Source of the DNA: Aegilops tauschii subsp. strangulata
Lineage: Eukaryota > Streptophyta > Magnoliopsida > Poales > Poaceae
Direction of reading: 5' to 3'
Length of the DNA: 64,000 bases
Assembly (NCBI RefSeq): GCF_002575655.3
Contig: NC_053040.3
Location: forward strand, 156,427,148-156,491,147
In this document: in pieces, positions 56,923 through 64,000 of the stretch
How the letters are laid out: every line of letters starts with the position of its first letter
Position numbering within the stretch: position 1 is the first letter of the stretch
Translations under genes and position numbers: made by a program
The notes under the pieces: model-generated
What the model saw: the letters and a program-made list of their open reading frames with translations, nothing else
Told to the model about the DNA's origin: nothing
The model's database searches: none

Positions 56923-58422
56923 TGAAAGTGCGTTATATCGACTAGAGGGGGGGTGAATAGGCGATTTTTATAAATTCGTCACTGAGGAAATTTAACTTGA
57001 GGATTTTCCTAAGTAAGGAACTACAAGCGGCGGAATAAGTACTCAGGTGCATGCATAACAAAGCATTAGCATAGTCACCATGATGAAATGAAACATACAC
57101 AGAGCACAAGTAGTGTGTAAACAATATAAGCAGGCTGAAGACAAGGTGACTGTAGAATTAGGATTGAGGAAATTGAGAAAGTCTTCAGTCAAAGTCTTCA
57201 AACAGTAATGATCAATTTCATCAACACATGAATGATGAAATGGAAGGGTTGAGGAAATAGAACCAGTAGCTTGGTGAAGACGATGATTTGGTAGACCAGT
57301 TCCAACTGCTGTGACAGTTGTACGTCTGGTTGGAGCGGCTAGGTATTTAAACCTGAGGACACAGAGTCTCAGACACACAGTCCTCACCGTATTCTCCTTG
57401 AGCTAAGATCACACAGACCTCGCCCAATCACTCGTGGTAAGTCTCCAGGTGACTTCCAAACCTTCACAGACTTGGTCACTCGGCGATCCACAATTCCTCT
57501 TGGATGCTCTTGATCATGATGCCTAATCGTCTGGAGGATGTACAGTCCTCAAAGGTAACGAGCGTCGGTTCCACATAGGAACAATCTCTTCAGTGATGCT
57601 CAATCACTTTGAGTTTGTAGGTGTTTGGGTTTGGGTTTTTACTCACTGATGATTTTCGCTCAAAGTCCTCGGAGGATGGGTTGCTCTCAATGAAAAGTGT
57701 CAGTTTCTCTCGGAGCAGCCAACCAACTAATGGTTGTAGGGGGCGACTATTTATAGCCTAGGGAGCAGCCCGACATGATAAAACATAAATGCCCTTCAAT
57801 GATATGACTGTTAGGTGGATAAGATATATTGGGACAGCTGGCACATAGCACGACAACGGTCAGAAATTTGAGCTCTCAAATTCCTCAGAGCTATCATGTT
57901 CCTCACTTGTAGGCAATCCGCACTGGCGAAGTCCTAACTCCTTAGTTAGAAAAAATTCCTCAGAGACCAGAAGATCTTCGTCTCTATCACTGAAGAAATT
58001 GACTGAACTGTATGAGATTTCCAATGGCTTCACACGAAAGGATTGCGTAGGTTTAGGATTTTGAGATGAGCATCACTTGGAAAGTGTTTCCTTAGTTTTA
58101 CCTCGACCCCCTTTAACAGTATGGTGTTTCCTATGACTCAAGAAAGAGAAAATGAAACTATGAAAACAAAAGTCTTCATGCTTCATAATCCTCGCATCAA
58201 TATTAAAGTCTTCAAGGTCACACAAATTTCCTCAGTTTCAAAGTCTTCAAGAAAACCAAAGTCTTCAACTGAAGACATTCATTTTTAGGGGTCGACTTTC
58301 ATCGTAAATATCAAACTCCTCATAGACTTATAGAACCTGTGTACACTCACAAATATATTAGTCTCTTAATCTATAAGTCTTCAATACACCAAAATCACTA
58401 AGGGGCACTAGATGCACTAACA
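56923..58422 (-). mobile_element. Solo-LTR-like unit inside the LINE
   Basis: 1500 bp. On the minus strand it starts TGTTAGTGCATCTAGTGCCC at 58422 and ends CGATATAACGCACTTTCA at 56923, so the ends are TG...CA. The 5-bp duplication CTCGT flanks it at 56918-56922 and 58423-58427. A minus-strand TATA-like CTATAAATAG lies at 57745-57754, the usual place for an LTR promoter. No coding sequence. I do not recognise the family. Confidence 0.75.
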
Positions 58423-58810
58423 CTCGTGCCCTTTCTGTGATCAGCACAACGAGACGATTAGCCACCTGCCCACGGAGTGTGTTCTTGTGAGAGAAATATG
58501 GGCCAAGGTGTTCACCGCTCTGGGCATGTCGCATGGCGCACCACAGGTAGGAGAGGCCTTGCCCGATTGGTGCACTAGACCGGGTGCGCATGGGCATCAC
58601 GTGAGGACAATACATACCATATGCCTCCTTGCCACGTGGGAACTATGGAAGCATCGAAATGCCATAGTCTTCGATGGAGGGACGGCCAGCCTCCCGCAGG
58701 TTTTGCAAAGGATTGCGAGCGAGAGTAAGGTATGGAAGCAGGCGGGGCTGCTACGTGGAGAGCTGGATACGTTCTTTGTGGGGACACCGGAGTGGGCACA
58801 CCGCGAGTAA
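58423..58810 (+). pseudogene. LINE ORF2: C-terminal zinc-binding region
   Basis: After the solo LTR the frame resumes with CPFCDQHNETISHLPTECVL, the Cys-x2-Cys...His-x4-Cys motif of the plant LINE zinc-finger (zf-RVT) region, then TWELWKHRNAIVFDG and VLQRIASESKVW, typical of the ORF2 tail. The stop codon is at 58808-58810. No RNase H domain follows, unlike the second LINE at the window end. Confidence 0.85.
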
Positions 58811-58942
58811 TCCGGTTAGGTCATAGGTGGTGCATGGCGGCATAACGCCTTGTAATCTCTCGTTGTAACTAAATCGCGGAGGTTTTTTTCCTTTTCTTCC
58901 ATAATATATGATACGCACACTCGTACGTATTCAAGAAAAAAA

Positions 58943-59741
58943 GTTATACATGCAAAAAATAATATCATTGTAACCTACATTTAAATACAAATCCAATTAT
59001 ATAATTTTTTATGACATGCATTAACATTTTGGTACTCAAATATGTGGTTTGACCACATATCCAAAATACCTTATGGACTAATAAATCCAGATGAAGATAG
59101 TTGTAGACCAATAGCTGGCACTTTTGCTTAGAGCACGACTGATAACAGAGCCAACTTCTGTAGAATGTTGCTATGTTATCTGTAGCAAATTTAATTGTCA
59201 ACATGTATAAGAGTTGCTTCAAAAAACAAACATATCAGTTTCTATCACTTTTCGGTTTATTAGGCTCATCTTACAAATCACACCAACCAAGGAGGACCTA
59301 TTTAAGTGCTAGGCAACATATTAATGTTACATGCGTGGCCCTCTCACTTGTTCATGCATTGGTTGGTTTTACATTGGAAACAAAATTTTGATAGAATTTA
59401 ATATGAACATAGTTGTATTTGCATGTTCACAAGACAATGAGCCCCATGAATTGGAAATCTCTGATTTTTGAGATAGGTCCCCTAAACCAGAAAGGAGGGA
59501 ATAAGTTAGGAAGTAGTGCTATTTTATTGACGCATGACACACCTCACACTCTCATAAAGTTTTTTAGAGTTTGTGCTATAACTATCTCTTAATCTACAGC
59601 CCGCTTCTCTTCTCTCTCCTTTTCTCTCTCTTCGACCCAGCAAAAAGATAATATTTGAATTCTTATAACCTGCTTACATCCCCTTATTATATTTGGTCTT
59701 ATGTGAAGCACAAGGATACAAATATTGTACTTTTTGCCATG
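58943..59741. other. AT-rich stretch, no gene seen
   Basis: About 800 bp with short chance ORFs only. No element ends were recognised. Confidence 0.4.
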
Positions 59742-59744
59742 TTA

Positions 59745-61273
59745 GGGCATCTCCAACGGCGACACACAAATTTTCTCTCACATCCGTCCGCGGACAGGGG
59801 GTCCAGTCCGCGAACACGGATGCGGGAGTCCGTCATCCAACGCTGCCCACATATATTTCAACAACTTATATATCCAAAATGTAAATGTTTTCGTCTGGTT
59901 TGCATGAAATCCGCCGTATTTGCACGAATTTTGTCCGGTTGGTTAAAAAAAAGTGCACTTACGGTCGCGCGGAGCTCCACTCCCACGACACGGATACACT
60001 ACACTAGTCTACGACCGGCCGCGGTGGATCCCTTTGTCTTCCCCATGTTCGGCAGCCCACTCATCGGACTGCAGGGAGCCCCAGAGGTATATTCTTCCCG
60101 TGTATCTTCCCTATGTCCGGTTGCGCCGCTCATTGGAGTGGCAAAGAGGGTGCTTCAGCCGGAGAAGAAAGGTGCCTAATCCTCTTCTGTGAAGCCGAGG
60201 GTCGACAATGGTCTGTGCCGAACTGGGCAAGTCACCGGTTGTTCACACCGGCGATGCGCCGACTGTGGCCTTCCTGGGACCCAAGCGGCGGGGGCCTCCC
60301 GTGTTTTACTTCTCCTGGAAGATGGCGGCGACGGCGGGCGTGGACGCGCTGGCGATCGACTATTTGATCTCCATGTCTTTCTCCACCGACCGGGCATGGT
60401 TCTAACAACGTTGACGACGAATGGCACGACGTCTGGCCTCGTCCATGGCAGTCATGATGCCCGTTCTGTCGTGATGCCCCGCGTGCCTCCCTGGAGCAAC
60501 TCGCCACTCCTCCGCGAGCTCGCTTGGAGCGGCGAGTTGCTGAACCACGCACCAGCTTGGAGCGGCAGTTTGCTCCGTTGGGCTAGGCGAGGGAGGTGGA
60601 GCAGCGAGTTGCCTGGCTCGGCAGGCCACCCAGCCGGCTTTTATGTCGGAGAATTGCTCTTCCTGCTCGTCGGATGCCATCGAAAGGGTGGAGAAAATGG
60701 TGGAAGGAGGAGATGGGGAGCGGCGGAGTGGTGCTATTCTTGCCTGACGTCTGGCCTCCTTTAAATAGCCGACTGACGGGAGGAGCTTGCCCGGTGTTGT
60801 GGATTAATGCTGACCCGCTCATGAACGGGCATATGGCCGGAGTAGGTTTCTCGGCACACGCACAGGTTTAGTGGAGATGTTTGAATGCGACGAGGAGGCG
60901 TGTTCAGCGGGCGTGCAGCGGCGCCCTCGACCGGCACATCGCTTCAATGGCGGAGGCAGTGAGAGGCCGCGTCCACTCTGAGCCGACTTCAATGTGGAGA
61001 GGCCGCTCTATGGCGGTATGAATGCGGGCAACTGGCATCGGGCGGGAACGTGCGCTGGCGAGGGAGGATGGTTTGGGTGGGCCAGCGTGGTCACAAGCGG
61101 GCGTGATTGTTGTCCGAACGCGCAAAGCCCCACGTTTGTCTCCAGTCTGCGGGAAAAAGTGCGTCCAGATCGCCCTGCGGACCGATGCAGGCCCGTGTTG
61201 GATGGCACAACACGTTCGAACCATGCGGTCCGGACGTATGCGGGCGATTTGAGGGTCGGTGTTGAAGATGCCC
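59745..61273. mobile_element. Non-autonomous PIF/Harbinger-like element
   Basis: 1529 bp with inverted ends GGGCATCTCCAACGGCGAC (left) and GGGCATCTTCAACACCGAC (right, complement), and TTA target duplications at 59742-59744 and 61274-61276, the target of PIF/Harbinger elements. The interior is GC-rich with overlapping ORFs on both strands, none with a DDE transposase motif I can recognise. Part of it reads SLEQLATPPRARLERRVAEP, which may be captured gene sequence. It needs transposase from elsewhere. Confidence 0.82.
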
Positions 61274-61276
61274 TTA

Positions 61277-61479
61277 GAAAAGAATGGAGGAAGCAGACTG
61301 TAGATTAAGAGTCGGCTACAGTAGGGGTTTCAATTTTTTTATGAGTGCAAGACGGGTCATATATTTATAAAATAATACTTCTTTATAGCTACTACCATAT
61401 ATGTTGATTATTTGATTGACAATAGATGGCATGTCAACGAAAAATAATCAGCAGCTGGCTTTATTATTACGAAAAAATT
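61277..61479. other. Short AT-rich spacer
   Basis: No gene or element seen between the Harbinger element and the fold-back element. Confidence 0.5.
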
Positions 61480-62286
61480 AACGCCCACACGTGTGGCATT
61501 TTACACATCGCCCACATGCCTCCATCACCACTCATTTTGCCACGTATGAACAAATGACATTAGCAGGATTTTTTTTGGTTTTCGCTTAAAAATGTTTTAT
61601 CTCCAAATTAAAAAATTAAATTAAAAATCCGTTTTCACCATTAAATCCGTCTCGAGGAGATCTTCAAAACTAGACCCCATGTTGATATATTTCGACGATT
61701 TTTTTTAACCAAAAGTTGTCATGATGTTTACACTGTAGTTGCCATAGTGTTTAAACTAAAGTTGCACTGTGCCAATTTTAGTTTGTAGAGCATGGTAATT
61801 TTAGTTTTTTGATGATGGAAATTCCAGTACTCTGACCATGAAAATTATTTTTTGTATGAACCATGACAATTTTAAGTGCATGTATCATGGCAATTTTAGT
61901 TTATGGTTCATGGCAAGTCTAGTTTCTTAATTCCCCATTTTATAATATGTCAAAATTTACTTTTAAATGTAGAAAAAAATAGCTGAAACATATCATGGCA
62001 ACTTCAATGTAAAAATCATGGCAATTCATGTGCAATAGACATGGCAACTTTTAACCCAAAAAAATGCGTCGAAATATATTGATACGAGATCTAGTTTCGA
62101 AGATATCGTCGCGAGAGATTTAATGGGGAAAGGGATCTTCAATCGGATTTTCCATTTAAAAGATAAAACATTTTAAAAACTAAAAATCCAAAAAAATTCC
62201 CACATGCATGCATGCGGTGACGTGGTGCAGTATGTGTGTTATAGGGCGTGTGAGTGGTTTTGCCTCCCATCACACGCGTGGGCGTT
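61480..62286. mobile_element. Fold-back TIR element with ATGGCAA-rich middle
   Basis: 807 bp. Ends AACGCCCACACGTGTG (left) and the complement of the right end AACGCCCACGCGTGTG match at 15 of 16. Complementarity continues inside: 'atatttcgacgattt' near 61687 faces 'cgtcgaaatatattg' near 62067, and 'aaaacattttaaaaact' faces 'aaaaatgttttatctcc'. The arms therefore extend some 250 bases imperfectly. The middle repeats ATGGCAA(T/C)TTTAG words many times. No ORF and no clear target duplication. Probably a Mutator-like MITE related to 47355-47567. Confidence 0.75.
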
Positions 62287-62426
62287 ACGTTGTCCTATTA
62301 TTAACCTTGCTCTCAAACGGCCTTGAAAAGGTGAATACGACTGACTTGCTGAGAAGCCCAATAAACCTGGACCAAGGGAGTAGTTGCTCTTATATGATTA
62401 ACTACTATAAATAATAGCTTTCCTAT

Positions 62427-64000
62427 TAGCAATGTTGCCAAGAGGATTGTGTAATGAGCTTAATGCATTTGTGAGAAGATTTTACTAGGGAAGCAAAAAA
62501 GGAAGAGGAAGACGCACTGGGTTTCCTGGGACACACTCACAATGCCTAAGTATATGGGCGGTTTGGGCTTCAGGGATATGGAGTTATTTAACCTGGCCCT
62601 TTTAGCACGCCAAGCATGGAGGTGTCTAGTCTCTCCGGAGACTCTAAGTGCGAGGATTTTGAAGGCAGTATATCACCCATCTTCCGATATTTTAGGTGCT
62701 GAACTAGGGTCAAGACCATCGCAAATATGGCGCTCAGCGCTCGAGGGTCGGGATGTCATACGGACTAGACTAATTTGCAGGATTGGAGATGACCGAACTA
62801 CTCAGGTTCGGTCGGACAATTGGATCCCAAGGGACGAACGACGTATACCATATGGTGTCCGGTCGCATGATTGTCCACAATTGGTTTCAGAATTTTTGAA
62901 TCAAACAGAAGGCACTTGGGATGTACAAAAACTGGAACAATACCTTCTGCCAATGGACGTGGACTATATTACTCTCTCCATTTCCTTATACAAGGCCACA
63001 AACTCAAATTACAGGTACCAAGATAAAATTTAATGACTATTTTGCAAGACAACTTTTCTTCTCGTTGACCGGGGTTATTAATACACCCGCATGCATGCAA
63101 TGAAGAAATGAGAAGGAAGTAGCACAATGTCATTATGACTGCATGCATGCAAGTATTAAACAAGTTGCTAGTACGAGAAAACATCATTAAATTTTGCCTC
63201 GATTACTGTTAGTGGCATTGTATAGATGTAAAATGTATTTTTCATAGTGGCCTTGTATAAGGGAATGGAGGAAGTAAGTCAATCTCGATCAGCACAGTTC
63301 CTCAAGATGATTTTTGGGCATGGCATTTTGAAAGAACGGGTATTTTCACGGTCAGGTCATTCTATAAGATGCTTGTCTCCATCAAGGAGGAGAGGGAAGA
63401 CTGGTTGGAGGAGCGTCCTGCTACAAGTTCAGCAAAATCCGAGAAAGCTTGGTCAAGTCTTTGGAAGATTAAGGTGCCGGCTAGGGTTAAGACCTTTGCG
63501 TGGAGACTTGCACATAAATCTTTACCTAGTTGGGATGTGCTCAAACACAGGAATATGGCCAAGACTGTCGCGTGTGCTATTTGCCACGACGCATACGATA
63601 GTTGGAAACATCCACTAGTAGACTCCACCATGGCGAGGTGTGTGTGGAGCTTGTGTGATCCACAACTGACACAACATGTGTGTATGTCCGAGTGCCCGAA
63701 TGCCCGTGAGTGGCTTTTTCATCTTATGGAGACCACGTCCCATGAGGAGTTCATTGAGATCTTGCTGATGTTGTGGGCTATTTGGATAGCTAGAATAAAG
63801 GCCATTCATGAATCGATCTTTAAAGCCCGGTCACTATAAGAGGCTTTGTTACAAATCTGTTGGGTGAACTACAGCTTATTACTGATCATAAGGAGAAGGC
63901 CAAGCCGATGGGGAAACAGTCGCCGGGCTTGAACAAGCGCTGGATAGCACCATTGGCTGACTTCATGAAGCTAAATGTCGATGGGGGAGTGGCAAAAGTA
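62427..64000 (+). mobile_element. Second LINE, C-terminal ORF2 part, continuing past the window
   Basis: It starts with LPRGLCNELNAFVRRFYWGS near 62431, the region after the RT core, so the 5' part is missing. It continues with MPKYMGGLGFRDMELFNLAL, the block LARQAWR and the IWRSALEGRDV block. A Stowaway MITE interrupts it at 62970-63276. After it come KVPARVKTFAWRLAHKSLPS and the Cys-rich zf-RVT region (63480-63660), then from about 63890 an RNase H-like start, FMKLNVDGGVAKV, cut by the window end. It is distinct from the LINE at 51.7 kb, which has no RNase H. Frameshifts occur near 62510, 63330 and 63838. Confidence 0.83.
62970..63276. mobile_element. Stowaway-type MITE inside the second LINE
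   Basis: 307 bp including TA duplications. Ends TACTCTCTCCATTTCCTTAT (left) and TACTTCCTCCATTCCCTTAT (right, complement) both continue ACAAGGCCAC. Two GCATGCATGCA palindromes lie in the middle (63091 and 63141). It splits the LINE frame at MDVDY. Confidence 0.88.

Larger units (their letters stand above)
51749..58942 (+). mobile_element. L1-type LINE, 5'-truncated, with two nested solo LTRs
   Basis: The LINE pieces are 51749-53862, 55595-56922 and 58423-58942. The first 43 codons (stop at 51875-51877) look like the end of ORF1 (SKQQRVMIRRLCLANECEE). ORF2 starts at ATG 52007. The 3' end is a short noncoding tail with AATATATGATACGCA and a terminal A-run near 58934-58942. Possible target duplication is weak (AAGTT at both flanks). 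Stops and frameshifts show it is inactive. It is the oldest layer here, as two LTR insertions lie inside it. Confidence 0.85.

Noticed and set aside
60176..61308. Several ORFs of 80-190 aa in the Harbinger-like element
   Set aside because: Overlapping on both strands with no DDE or helix-turn-helix motif; not supported as transposase.

Overview
The window looks like nuclear DNA of a Triticeae grass (wheat, barley, rye or Aegilops). The evidence is nested LTR retrotransposons with LTRs of about 1.6-1.7 kb in styles known from that tribe, Stowaway MITEs in introns and in a LINE, and GC-rich first exons typical of grass genes. Roughly 80 to 85 percent is transposon-derived. I see no tRNA, rRNA, CRISPR or organellar sequence.

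Layout. Positions 1-971 are the end of a plus-strand LTR inserted in an older minus-strand Athila-lineage gypsy element that runs to 18216. That gypsy is split in its reverse transcriptase by a plus-strand Ty1/copia element (5816-14365, TSD CTATC). Positions 18217-19128 hold another gypsy LTR remnant, and 19129-20704 are AT-rich unassigned DNA. A long solo-LTR-like sequence starts at 20705 and ends at 41818. Inside it sits a gag-protease-only Athila element of Sabrina/WHAM style (22086-38779, TSD GCACC). Inside that element's 3' LTR sits a minus-strand copia element (28639-37198, TSD ACATC) of the same family as the first copia.

The gene island is about 44.2-51.0 kb. It holds a small ORF of unknown function (44379-44816), a seven-exon plus-strand gene for the SMC5/6 kleisin subunit NSE4 (45443-49129, 367 aa as spliced here), and a convergent four-exon minus-strand gene for a three-finger CCCH protein (49690-50899, 196 aa as spliced here). 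The CCCH protein carries an eIF4E-binding-like motif near its N terminus. NSE4 introns carry two MITEs. The two main genes end only 560 bp apart, tail to tail.

From 51.7 kb the window is transposons again. A 5'-truncated LINE (about 51749-58942) was hit by a copia-type solo LTR (53863-55594, TSD ATCCT) and by a second solo-LTR-like unit (56923-58422, TSD CTCGT). Then come a non-autonomous PIF/Harbinger element (59745-61273, TSD TTA), a fold-back TIR element (61480-62286), and a second LINE (from about 62427) interrupted by a Stowaway MITE and cut by the window end inside its RNase H domain.

The genes do not form a pathway. NSE4 acts in chromosome maintenance and the CCCH protein is probably RNA-binding. 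The most unusual signals are two inverted, recently moved copia copies that share the same internal decay; a slippery-heptamer-like gag/protease junction in the pol-less Athila element; a splice-accessible 3' ORF in the other Athila element; and the CCCH gene with its eIF4E-type motif.
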